This document shows, one piece after another, positions 21,798 through 29,755 of a DNA stretch of 42,319 nucleotides. The DNA is from a virus. Below the pieces are notes generated by a model. That model searched no databases and was not told the DNA's origin. It saw nothing but the letters and a program-made list of their open reading frames with translations. Position 1 is the first letter of the stretch. Every line of letters starts with the position of its first letter. Position numbers and translations under genes: made by a program. Location: positions 1 through 42,319 of the IMG/VR virus record IMGVR_UViG_3300025327_000066, one strand, 5' to 3'.

Positions 21798-24338
21798 GTG
21801 GCGACCGAAGAGGAGAGGGCAGCCTTCCGAGAGGAACTGCTGAAGAAATATAATGAGCCCTTCAAGCCTTTTGAGAAGAAGGCTCCCTCTCTTCGTGGGG
21901 AAAAAGGCGACCAAGGCGAACAAGGGCCACCTGGAGAGGATGGTATAGATGGGCTGGATGGAGAAGACGGGCTAGACGGAGCAGATGGAGAACAGGGGCC
22001 ACAGGGCGCGCCTGGGCCCCAAGGTGAGACAGGGCCTGAAGGTAAGGAAGGTAAGATAGGGCCTCGTGGCGACCCTGGCCCACAAGGGCCACGGGGCTTT
22101 GTTGGGACTAAAGGTGACAAGGGTGATAAAGGAGATAAAGGCGACAAGGGAGACCGAGGGCCAGAAGGTAAGCAGGGAAAGAAAGGGGAACCTGGAGAGA
22201 CTAGAGAACTATTATTAGGTGGGGGTGGTGGAGGCGGGGGCACAGTCCCCACTGGCACAGGCTTTACTCATATTACAGCCGGAGTACAGGATGCCGCCGC
22301 GAAGGTTGTTGACCTCGCCTCTGCTGATGTAACTGGTGTTCTCCCTGATGCTAATATCGATGCTGCTATAGCTAGGGATGCTGAGGTAGCAGCGGAAATT
22401 GCTACCCATGCTGGTGGCGCTGACCCACATACGGGCTACCGCTTAGAGTCCGCCGACCACACACACCAATCAACAGGAGCACAGGCTGGCAAGCTAGACC
22501 ACGGGTTGGCTTTAGATGGGCTTCTTGATGATGACCACACGCAATACCTTCTTGCTACGGGTGCTCGCGCTGGCTCCACCAGCCAAGCGCAGGACTTCGG
22601 TACGACTGGCCTTAAGACTGATGTTATCGCCGAAAGCACAGCCGCAACAGGCGTCACCATCGACGGAGTGCTCCTTAAGGATAATGGGATAGAGCTAAAC
22701 AATACCTCAGTGCCGCTTACCGCGACGTTGGTCAGCAATATTTTCGCCCCCTTTATCTCTGTGAGGAGAGCCAAGGCTGGCCCCGCAACTGTGATTAGCA
22801 ACGATGCACTAGGCACGTTCGGCTTCAGTGGCTATGACGGCACTGATTACGGGACAGGAGCCACCTTCACGGCTCAGGCGACCCAGACTTGGACTGTCAC
22901 AGCCCACGGCGGCAAGTTTATTATCCAGACAACTCCAAACGACAACACCATACCCGTAACTCGTTGGACTGTTGGTCAGGACGGGACTCTGGCGGGGTCG
23001 GCGGGCTGCAACATCACCCTGGCCGCCTCAGCGACCGTGGACGGGGTAGACGTGGGAGCCCACGCAGCGGACGCAAATGGCCACCACGCCGAAGTTCACG
23101 ACTATGACATACATTCAGGTGGGGTGCCCTACGCTGAAGTGGAGTATGACGATGCCACCAGCAATCCACTTATCGATGCCGACGCTGCCTCCGACGGTAC
23201 AGAGAACTCAGCGGCAAGAAAAGACCACGTTCACCCAAAACACCATGTTGCATATGTAGCGGCTGACCACACGGCGGTAGGAGATTCTTCTCCTCACCAC
23301 GCTGCACTCCACGCTGCATTACATGCTGAGAATGCCAGCGATGAGTTGGATGCCGCAAGTCTAGGCTCAGGCGCGAGTTCAGACGGACAGGTTCTCACTT
23401 CTGACGGACTGGGGGGCGCAGCTTGGGAGGCTGCGGCGGGCGGCGGTAATGTCACCAAAGTAGGAACTCCTGTTAACAACCAAATAGGCATCTGGACAGG
23501 TGATGGGACTATCGAGGGGGATGCGAATCTCACCTATGATGGTACGTCTCTAAATCTGGCTACGGCCAAGAACCTCCAGATAGCAGGGGCAACCGTCCTC
23601 GCTGATGCTTCAGGCACAACCACCCTGTCGAACATCGACGCCCTGGACGCTACGACGGAGGCCACGATTGAGGCGGCGATAGATACGCTGGCTAACCTTA
23701 CCAGCATTCAGGGACGGACAGTTACCCTCGCTGACGCGGGGGCGAACGCAATTTTAGGGTGGGATGATGTAGCAGGTGCGTATGAAAATCTGACACAGGC
23801 AGAGGTACAGGCGGTTATCGGCACCTCGTCGCCAACTGCACAGGGTGTGGTCGAGCTTGCCATCGCCTCTGAGGTAGACACGGGCACATCAACATCTCTA
23901 GCCGTATCACCAGCAGCCTTGGCGGGCTCGAACTACGGTGAGCGCGTTATCGGCATCCTCATCTCAGACCCCGGAGGCGATGCCCTCACAGTAGGAGATA
24001 CCAAGGCGATGGTGAGAATACCCTCGTCAATGACGGGGTTCTCGTTAGTAGAGGCCAACGCCTGTGTAACCACTGTTTCCTCGTCGGGGCCGGTGACAAT
24101 CCAGGTGGCCAAATCTAGTAGGTCGTCGGCTACTGCAAGAGCGGCAAGTGTTGACATGCTGAGCACCCCGATAACCATTGACGTATCTGAGTTTGATAGC
24201 CTGGACGCCGCTGGAGAGGCCGTGAAAAGCGATGGCTCAGAGGACGTGGTGACGGGAGACCAAATTCGCATTGACGTTGACGCAGCAGGGACAGGCGTAA
24301 AGGGCTTGTTCGTCGAGCTTATCTTCAGGTTGCCATAA
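21798..24338 (+). CDS. Collagen-like tail or head fibre protein (846 aa)
   Basis: Starts at GTG 21798 after AAAGGA. Residues 34-134 are an uninterrupted Gly-x-y tract of about 33 triplets (GPPGEDGIDGLDGEDG, GDKGDKGDKGDKGDRG), which would form a collagen triple helix. A poly-Gly hinge follows at 141-148. Then come fibre segments with histidine pairs (ADHTHQSTGAQ, LDDDHTQYLLATGARAG, ARKDHVHPKHH) as in metal-binding trimeric phage fibres, and a C-terminal beta domain of about 130 residues (GERVIGILISDPGG to VELIFRLP), probably the receptor-binding tip. It is likely a trimer that contacts the host surface. Base composition becomes GC-richer in the second half. Confidence 0.88.
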   Translation: MATEEERAAFREELLKKYNEPFKPFEKKAPSLRGEKGDQGEQGPPGEDGIDGLDGEDGLDGADGEQGPQGAPGPQGETGPEGKEGKIGPRGDPGPQGPRGFVGTKGDKGDKGDKGDKGDRGPEGKQGKKGEPGETRELLLGGGGGGGGTVPTGTGFTHITAGVQDAAAKVVDLASADVTGVLPDANIDAAIARDAEVAAEIATHAGGADPHTGYRLESADHTHQSTGAQAGKLDHGLALDGLLDDDHTQYLLATGARAGSTSQAQDFGTTGLKTDVIAESTAATGVTIDGVLLKDNGIELNNTSVPLTATLVSNIFAPFISVRRAKAGPATVISNDALGTFGFSGYDGTDYGTGATFTAQATQTWTVTAHGGKFIIQTTPNDNTIPVTRWTVGQDGTLAGSAGCNITLAASATVDGVDVGAHAADANGHHAEVHDYDIHSGGVPYAEVEYDDATSNPLIDADAASDGTENSAARKDHVHPKHHVAYVAADHTAVGDSSPHHAALHAALHAENASDELDAASLGSGASSDGQVLTSDGLGGAAWEAAAGGGNVTKVGTPVNNQIGIWTGDGTIEGDANLTYDGTSLNLATAKNLQIAGATVLADASGTTTLSNIDALDATTEATIEAAIDTLANLTSIQGRTVTLADAGANAILGWDDVAGAYENLTQAEVQAVIGTSSPTAQGVVELAIASEVDTGTSTSLAVSPAALAGSNYGERVIGILISDPGGDALTVGDTKAMVRIPSSMTGFSLVEANACVTTVSSSGPVTIQVAKSSRSSATARAASVDMLSTPITIDVSEFDSLDAAGEAVKSDGSEDVVTGDQIRIDVDAAGTGVKGLFVELIFRLP

Positions 24339-24339
24339 C

Positions 24340-24591
24340 GTGAGGCAGGTAAACGGCATCGGCATCTCAGGCAAGACGGTGACGGTCTACTTCACCGACG
24401 GCACTACCCGCACGTTGACCTTCACCATCCCCAAGACGGGGAACAGGGCCACAATCGAAGCGGCGGCGAAGAACCTTATCGCCCAGCACCCCGAACTGTG
24501 GCCGGTGAGGATACACATCTACTCGCTGAACCCGCTGGACTTCAACATCGCGTTCGGAGAGAACATCACCGATAACTGGTGGTTGCGATGA
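24340..24591 (+). CDS. Hypothetical protein (83 aa), fibre cassette
   Basis: Starts at GTG 24340, one base after the fibre stop, without a clear ribosome-binding site, so it relies on coupling. A beta hairpin N-terminus (VNGIGISGKTVTVYFTDGTTRTLTFTI) precedes a helix (NRATIEAAAKNLIAQ) and mixed tail. It ends in an ATGA overlap with the next gene. Codons are GC-rich, unlike neighbours upstream and downstream. No family is named; a fibre chaperone or small tail component is possible. Confidence 0.65.
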   Translation: MRQVNGIGISGKTVTVYFTDGTTRTLTFTIPKTGNRATIEAAAKNLIAQHPELWPVRIHIYSLNPLDFNIAFGENITDNWWLR

Positions 24592-26282
24592 CGCTAATTT
24601 GTGCGCTGGGGTTTGAGAACAACTCCATTGAGGAGTTCACGTCTGTCGGGGCGTCTGTGGGGACGAGTCCGGTGAAGGAAGGCACGTACGGCCTTGGCAC
24701 ATCCATGTTCTTCGGGTCTTATCTATACTGGGAGCCGGTGCCGCAGGCGGCCTTTTCAGTCTCCGGCTGCTACGTCCATTGCTGGTACAGAGCGAGCGCT
24801 ACCCCAACGACGACGGGCACAATGATTGCCATCAACGACGCCAACAATGCCAACCCTGTCGCGGAGCTTTACCACCGCTCGGACGGGAAGGTGGAGATAC
24901 GCATTTACACGAACCCCACCAAGGCAGGCCAGGAGAGCGCGGTTGGCGCGACCTTCACCATCGCAGTAAACACCTGGTATCGCATCGAGTTCTGGGCCGA
25001 TGTGAACAACGGCTCCGGCAAGGGCTACGCCGAGGTCAAGGTAAAGAACACCAGCGATACAGTGGTGGAGAACTTCTCCATCACACACACCACGACCACG
25101 CTCTACGCCGTTCTCAGCCGTGTCTGTTGGGGCAACCTCGCAGGGATGGGAAGTTTCAACAATCAATTCTTCGACACCCTCTGGGTCAACGACGACACAG
25201 GGACGAAAAACAACGGCTGGCCAGGGAACCTGTCGATGACCACCATCCGGCCCAACGCCGACTCTGCCACACATAACACCTGGCGGGGCAAGCCGGACAA
25301 CACGACCAAGTACACCAACGTCGATGACGTGGCCGCCGACACGACGACAGACGTGCGCGGTGACCAGTCAGCGTCCTCCCACAAGCAGACCTTCGGGCTC
25401 ACGGACGTAGCCACCGGCAAGACTATCCGCGCCGTCAAGCTGATGGTGCGGGCCAAGAGGACAGGCAGCCCCACAGACGCTGATTCCGTCGTAAGGGACA
25501 ACGCCACAGACTACCACACGGAACTTCTCACACCCTACAACCTGAACGCCGTCGCGGCGGGAACCTACAAGGATGTGCCGGTCCAGACGGTCGTGAGCGA
25601 TTTCGGGCCACAGTACTTCGACGTGCGCCCCTCCGGCGGGGACTGGACGAACGCGGCGGTCTCGGCGCTGGAGCTGGGCGGGAGCTGCTGGCCTGGGGTT
25701 AGCGCCGTCCAGCCCACCAACCCAAAGACGCCCGACATCCAGAAGCAGTGGACGACATCCTCAGGCACCGACCACTGGCCGCTCATCGACAACTACGACG
25801 CCCCCAACACGGCGGACTACATCGCGTCCTCAGTGCTGAACGACTTCGACATCTTCACGGTAACGCCGGTTGACCCCGTAGGTTACCTCTACGCTACGCC
25901 CGCCATCCAGGTCGCCATCTATGCAGCCAGAACCGGCGCGTCCAACGCCGTGATAGAGCCCTACATCCGCATCGGTGGGGTAGACTACGCGGGGGCGACG
26001 ATGACGGTGAGTTCAGCCTCGCCTACCTACGCCTTTTACTTCGGCGGCTGGACGACCAACCCCGCCACGGGCAACCCCTGGAACTCCGAGGACTTCACCA
26101 CCATCCAGGCGTTCGGGCTGAAGCACCTGGACGCCAACGGGGTCAGGGTGGCCGAAGCCCAGCTTCAAGCGCTCTACCAGCCCATCATCGTCATCACTCA
26201 GGCCTGGGGGATAGCAATCTATGACGACGTGGCCGAGGCGGGAGCGGCAGCAGCGTTCGTGTCGAGGGTGATGATGATATGA
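24588..26282 (+). CDS. LamG/concanavalin-like adhesin (564 aa)
   Basis: The start is set at ATG 24588, which overlaps the upstream stop as ATGA; a GTG three codons earlier is also open. Residues 1-205 have the pattern of a laminin G or concanavalin A-like jelly roll (CALGFENNSIEEF, YVHCWYRASATPTTTGTMIAINDANN, VAELYHRSDGKVEIRIYTN, NTWYRIEFWADVNNGSGKGYAEVKV), which binds sugars. The rest is a beta-rich, Thr/Asp-rich region with repeated modules of unknown type. Probably a host-surface adhesin. It lies in a GC-rich block that stands out from the genome, suggesting import of a host-range module. Confidence 0.75.
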   Translation: MTLICALGFENNSIEEFTSVGASVGTSPVKEGTYGLGTSMFFGSYLYWEPVPQAAFSVSGCYVHCWYRASATPTTTGTMIAINDANNANPVAELYHRSDGKVEIRIYTNPTKAGQESAVGATFTIAVNTWYRIEFWADVNNGSGKGYAEVKVKNTSDTVVENFSITHTTTTLYAVLSRVCWGNLAGMGSFNNQFFDTLWVNDDTGTKNNGWPGNLSMTTIRPNADSATHNTWRGKPDNTTKYTNVDDVAADTTTDVRGDQSASSHKQTFGLTDVATGKTIRAVKLMVRAKRTGSPTDADSVVRDNATDYHTELLTPYNLNAVAAGTYKDVPVQTVVSDFGPQYFDVRPSGGDWTNAAVSALELGGSCWPGVSAVQPTNPKTPDIQKQWTTSSGTDHWPLIDNYDAPNTADYIASSVLNDFDIFTVTPVDPVGYLYATPAIQVAIYAARTGASNAVIEPYIRIGGVDYAGATMTVSSASPTYAFYFGGWTTNPATGNPWNSEDFTTIQAFGLKHLDANGVRVAEAQLQALYQPIIVITQAWGIAIYDDVAEAGAAAAFVSRVMMI

Positions 26283-26304
26283 GCGCCGGAAGGTAAGATA
26301 TGAG

Positions 26305-27000
26305 ATGACCTCAACTTGGTTAGATTTTTGCATCCGACTAGACGGCCCGAAAGAGAAGCAGGGTTATCTTGGCGTTTCTTCTCGCACCCTTTCCGAGATT
26401 GAAGGCGAGGTAGACCACAGCACGGAAGGGCCGCTGTCTGCTGCGCTGGGGGAACTACAGAAGCTAGAACGGCAGGCTTCATGGCACTTCACGGTGCCCA
26501 AGTCCGGCCCACCACTCCAGCACTACCCCTTGGAAGCTATTACATGGCATGCGGGACTGCCTGGTGACCGTCGTGTAGATACTTCTCTCCTTGGTAATCT
26601 GACCCTTATTGGAGTTGAGCATGTAGACTGGCCTGATAATATTCTAAATGATAATCAACTAAACTGGAGCATAGAGCTAACAAAGGCTTTTCGCCAGCTT
26701 TGCCCCCGTATCGCGGCGCGTCCACCAACACTACGGGTGAACCTATGGGAGCACAACTGGCTTTCACCAACATCCTGTCCATCGGGGCTCATACCGTGGG
26801 CCAAGAAATTAGCAGCATTGGAGAATGACATGTCACTAACGGAAGCCGAGTTCGCAAAAATCCGCGCCATTATCAAGGAAGAAATCGCTGCCCGCCAAGG
26901 AGAGTTCATCCTCAACCAAGCGGCGCTCGATTTCATCGCCGTTAGACTTGCACAAGTCCTTGACGCAAGAGATAGAGCCCATAAAGGGGTAGTGAACTAG
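26305..27000 (+). CDS. N-acetylmuramoyl-L-alanine amidase endolysin (Amidase_2/T7 lysozyme type)
   Basis: A 231-residue enzyme expected to cut the amide bond between muramic acid and the peptide of peptidoglycan. Likely zinc ligands are His38 (VDHST), His150 (LWEHNW) and Cys158 (SPTSCPSG), the same His-His-Cys set as T7 lysozyme. Further family motifs are SWHFTVPKSG (59-68), WHAG (81-84) and IGVEHVDW (102-109). Residues 175-231 form a helical tail (LTEAEFAKIRAIIKEEIAARQG) that may bind cell wall. No signal peptide is seen, so it needs the holin. It is followed by small late genes including a holin-like one. Confidence 0.88.
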   Translation: MTSTWLDFCIRLDGPKEKQGYLGVSSRTLSEIEGEVDHSTEGPLSAALGELQKLERQASWHFTVPKSGPPLQHYPLEAITWHAGLPGDRRVDTSLLGNLTLIGVEHVDWPDNILNDNQLNWSIELTKAFRQLCPRIAARPPTLRVNLWEHNWLSPTSCPSGLIPWAKKLAALENDMSLTEAEFAKIRAIIKEEIAARQGEFILNQAALDFIAVRLAQVLDARDRAHKGVVN

Positions 27001-27012
27001 AAGGAAGGACAG

Positions 27013-27504
27013 ATGCCCACTCAAGTATTCAACTGTCCCAAGCACGGGGAGTTTGATATAAACATTCCCTTCAGCCTGGATGTTCCACAGACCTATCCCT
27101 GTCCTAATTCTTGGTGTGGAGATAAGTCCTGCTGCGACCCCTGTGAGAGACCCAGCCTACATGTTATCAAACCGCCTGCGGGGATAATCGTAGTCGGAGG
27201 TACAGGAGCAGGGCGAGGCAATGGTGCCGCACGAGCCCAGCTATCCTGGGACACTAGGGCCAACGAGATGCAACATGACCCTTATACTCAAGCTAAGGTT
27301 CAATCGGAGCATGTGTACCATGAGCAGAAAGACATGGGGCGCTATCCAGAGAAGGTTACGGAAGCACAGGTTCAAGCAACGGCGGCTGCGATTGCATCAG
27401 ATGAGGCGAGTGGAAATCGCGTGGGCAAGGCTTCTAGGGCCTTCCGTAGAGATTTGGCAGAGGGAAGGAAAGCTCAGAGCAGGAGGAAGAAGACCGATGG
27501 CTGA
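27013..27504 (+). CDS. Zinc-ribbon protein (163 aa)
   Basis: The N-terminus begins FNCPKHGEFD and continues to CPNSWCGDKSCCDPC, a Cys-rich region like FmdB-type zinc ribbons. The remainder is a Gly-rich segment (IIVVGGTGAGRGNGAARAQ) and a helical basic tail ending RRKKTDG. GGAAGGA precedes the ATG. Comparable proteins occur in phages near lysis and tail genes with no known role. It overlaps the next gene by 8 bases. Confidence 0.7.
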   Translation: MPTQVFNCPKHGEFDINIPFSLDVPQTYPCPNSWCGDKSCCDPCERPSLHVIKPPAGIIVVGGTGAGRGNGAARAQLSWDTRANEMQHDPYTQAKVQSEHVYHEQKDMGRYPEKVTEAQVQATAAAIASDEASGNRVGKASRAFRRDLAEGRKAQSRRKKTDG

Positions 27505-27760
27505 GTATGTTCAAACTATAAAGCAGAACCCCTTTCCTAACCCTCAGACAGAGCGTGAAGAGTTACTCTCTATCCTTTGGGGCCTGAAAGTCCTTGTGCC
27601 TGCTACCTGGCTCTTAGAGGTCTCTGAATTAAGAGATATAGTACAGTGGCAAATAGAGAAAGTACGCGAGGCCCCTGAGTTTAGTAAGGGGCATATGTCC
27701 GAGGAAGCTAAACTAGCATACAGGGAATACAATAACTGGCGAAATAAGCGTAATCAATAA
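27497..27760 (+). CDS. Hypothetical helical protein (87 aa)
   Basis: Start set at ATG 27497 (MAEYVQTIKQNPF) because AGGAGGAAGA lies directly upstream; longer in-frame extension upstream has no support. The product is helical (EELLSILWGLKVLVPATWLLEVSELRDIVQWQIEKVREAP) with a short hydrophobic stretch. It sits between the zinc-ribbon gene and the holin-like gene, in the lysis cassette, so it could be an accessory lysis factor, but no family is recognised. Confidence 0.65.
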   Translation: MAEYVQTIKQNPFPNPQTEREELLSILWGLKVLVPATWLLEVSELRDIVQWQIEKVREAPEFSKGHMSEEAKLAYREYNNWRNKRNQ

Positions 27761-27793
27761 AGAATGTGGTATATTTGAGTAGGAGTAGGCATA

Positions 27794-27970
27794 ATGGATG
27801 TTGACATTATCCGGGAACTATCCGCTGTACCTCTTGCCTCTCTTGCTGTGTACCTGATGTACCGGCTCGCTACAAATCATATGAACAGCTTGGCGACCGC
27901 TGTTGATAAATTAGCTGAAGCAATAGATGAACTGAAAACTTGGATATCCCAGAGCCCACGGAGAAAGTAA
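27794..27970 (+). CDS. Holin-like small membrane protein (58 aa)
   Basis: ATG 27794 after AGGAG, ending TAA 27970. Residues 10-27 are a hydrophobic helix (SAVPLASLAVYLMYRLA), followed by a helical charged tail (NSLATAVDKLAEAIDELKTWISQS) that looks like a coiled coil, and a basic end. One membrane segment plus amphipathic tail, immediately downstream of the endolysin cassette, fits small holins of the BhlA type. Too short for the usual annotation threshold. The holin call is by context and topology. Confidence 0.6.
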   Translation: MDVDIIRELSAVPLASLAVYLMYRLATNHMNSLATAVDKLAEAIDELKTWISQSPRRK

Positions 27971-28098
27971 TGGCAGTCAGCGCAGAGAAAGCTAGGAAAA
28001 TCCTCCGAGAAGGTAAAGCGAATGGAAAGGCCCTGACAGCTAAACAGAAGCGGTATTTTGGCTTTATAGTTGGAGGAGGGAAACCGAGGAAGAAATGA
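27970..28098 (+). CDS. Small basic phage protein with LTAKQKRYFGFIVGG motif (42 aa)
   Basis: ATG overlaps the stop of the holin-like gene (TAATG). The sequence AKQKRYFGFIVGGGKPRKK follows a Lys-rich start (AEKARKILREGKANGKALT), a small family that recurs near phage structural genes and whose members typically read G-x-x-LT-x-KQ-x-x-FFG. The function is unknown to me. The ATGA junction with the next gene supports co-translation. Confidence 0.65.
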   Translation: MAVSAEKARKILREGKANGKALTAKQKRYFGFIVGGGKPRKK

Positions 28099-28205
28099 AA
28101 CACGGGAAGCACAAGATGAAAGGCGATATGGATACCGCCGAACATAGGAAAATGATGAGGGAAGAAAAGAGAAAGAAAGATAGGAAGAAGAAAGGTGAGA
28201 GGTAG
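28095..28205 (+). CDS. Small Lys/Arg-rich protein (36 aa)
   Basis: ATG 28095 to TAG 28205, overlapping both neighbours (ATGA before, TAGTG after). Eighteen of 36 residues are Lys or Arg (REEKRKKDRKKKGER), so it is probably a DNA- or RNA-binding tail or a simple translational linker. The tight junctions support a real gene, but no function can be given. Confidence 0.5.
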   Translation: MKHGKHKMKGDMDTAEHRKMMREEKRKKDRKKKGER

Positions 28206-29755
28206 TGGCTCTACCCAGCAGGTCTAGAGCAAACCTGAGATTAGATGTCCTGAAGCGCCTGGATGCGCTCGCTGTCCCGCTATCTTCCTCGCTTACTTCT
28301 GATTCAGACTCACGGACACTGCTTAATGACACCATTCTTTCTCCTGTAGCTCAGGTAGAGGATTTCATAGGTGACTGGATTTACATTAGGAGCCAGCCTA
28401 CAAAGATAGATTCTACTACAAATACAAACGAGGCTGTGGATGCTTCCGAGACAGACATAGACGTAGTAGATGGGACAGTCTTTACCGTAGGTGATGGGAT
28501 TCAAATAGACAGCGAGATTATGCGCTTTGTATCTGCTGCTGTTAATACTATAACAGTAGTGCGAGCTATTCAAGGGACTACGGCAGCCACACACAATACA
28601 GCTACTGACATCTTTCTAATCGGGCCAGCAGTAGGCGAGATAGCTAGAGTAACCGATGTGACTTTCTCTAGCACTACGTCTCAACTAACTGTATCTCCGG
28701 CGTTCTCTTGCTCCCCTGTTAGCGGGCAAGCCTACGAGCGGCACCGCAAGGCGTATCCTAGCGTTCTGAACGATAGGCTAGACCTCATACTCGGACTGCT
28801 CCGGCGTAATGTGTTCATCCCTGCTACTCTTATCTCAGATGGAGATATGCAGACCTCAGGTGTGACTAGCTGGACAGCAGCCACCGCTACTCTTACTAAG
28901 GATACTACCGCAGCTTCCATCCGGCATGGAGCGCAGAGCCTAAAGATTGTAGCCACTGCTGCTAATGGGCAGGCCCAGAGTGCGAACGTTAACCTTCCTC
29001 CTGATACTCTATGTATAGTATCCGCTGACGTGTATATCACCTCTGGTGACTCGGCCAAGCTAACCTTCTATGATGTAACCAACAGCGCGGAGATTGACAC
29101 CGCTACGGCTGTAGGTACAGGCTGGGTTCACCTAGAGTTCCTGGCTACCACGCCTGCTACCTGTGAGATAGTCCAACTTCGGCTAGAATCCCAGGCTAAT
29201 ACAGATGTAACCTTCTGGGACAATGCAATACTCTGGCCTGTTGAGGATATGGAAATCGAGCTTCCTTCCTTCCTCGAACAAGCGCGAGATATACAGGACA
29301 TAGTCTACTTCCCTCTTGGTACGGGCTTCTCTGCTACTGGAGATTCTAATGCTTATCGAATCAATGAACAGTCCCCACAGATTTGGGCTCACTTTGACAA
29401 ACAAAGAGACGATACAGGAGCGATGCCAGTCAGGTTCTATCTAAAGGAACGCAATCCAGAGCATCCCTTGTGGCTAGTAGCACGGAAGTCCTACCCGGCT
29501 TTTGCTGGAGCCACTGATGCGCTTAAAGATGCTGATACCACCGTGGCTGACCGCTACGTGGTAGCCAATATAACAGCCGCGAGTATTCTAGATGACTCGG
29601 CGCTGGAAGCTATAGAGCGCGAGAAGAAAGACCTCGCGGCGATGCTCGTAGCTAAGGCTGATAGGCTCCGTGCGGATATTACAGACCTCGCGGCGAACAT
29701 GGCCCCACCGAAGAAGAAGGCAGTGACCACGCCGTTTACTCGTGGAGTGTCTTAG
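28205..29755 (+). CDS. Tail-associated protein with carbohydrate-binding-like domain (516 aa)
   Basis: Starts at GTG 28205 sharing one base with the previous stop. Residues 1-75 are helical (RSRANLRLDVLKRLDALAVPLSSSL). Residues 70-130 form a beta domain (ETDIDVVDGTVFTVGDGIQIDSEIMRFVSAAVNTITVVRAIQGT), resembling phage virion modules. Residues about 205-345 look like a carbohydrate-binding module (MQTSGVTSWTAATATLTKDTTAAS, LKIVATAANGQAQSANVNLPPDTLCIVSADVYITSGDSAKLTFYD, ATTPATCEIVQLRLESQANTDVTFWDNAIL). The tail is helical and basic. Likely part of the tail or adsorption apparatus. Confidence 0.75.
   Translation: MALPSRSRANLRLDVLKRLDALAVPLSSSLTSDSDSRTLLNDTILSPVAQVEDFIGDWIYIRSQPTKIDSTTNTNEAVDASETDIDVVDGTVFTVGDGIQIDSEIMRFVSAAVNTITVVRAIQGTTAATHNTATDIFLIGPAVGEIARVTDVTFSSTTSQLTVSPAFSCSPVSGQAYERHRKAYPSVLNDRLDLILGLLRRNVFIPATLISDGDMQTSGVTSWTAATATLTKDTTAASIRHGAQSLKIVATAANGQAQSANVNLPPDTLCIVSADVYITSGDSAKLTFYDVTNSAEIDTATAVGTGWVHLEFLATTPATCEIVQLRLESQANTDVTFWDNAILWPVEDMEIELPSFLEQARDIQDIVYFPLGTGFSATGDSNAYRINEQSPQIWAHFDKQRDDTGAMPVRFYLKERNPEHPLWLVARKSYPAFAGATDALKDADTTVADRYVVANITAASILDDSALEAIEREKKDLAAMLVAKADRLRADITDLAANMAPPKKKAVTTPFTRGVS

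Noticed and set aside
21782-22258. Pro/Ser-rich minus-strand frame opposite the fibre gene
   Set aside because: It is the antisense reading of Gly-x-y triplets, which creates open Pro-rich frames by composition.
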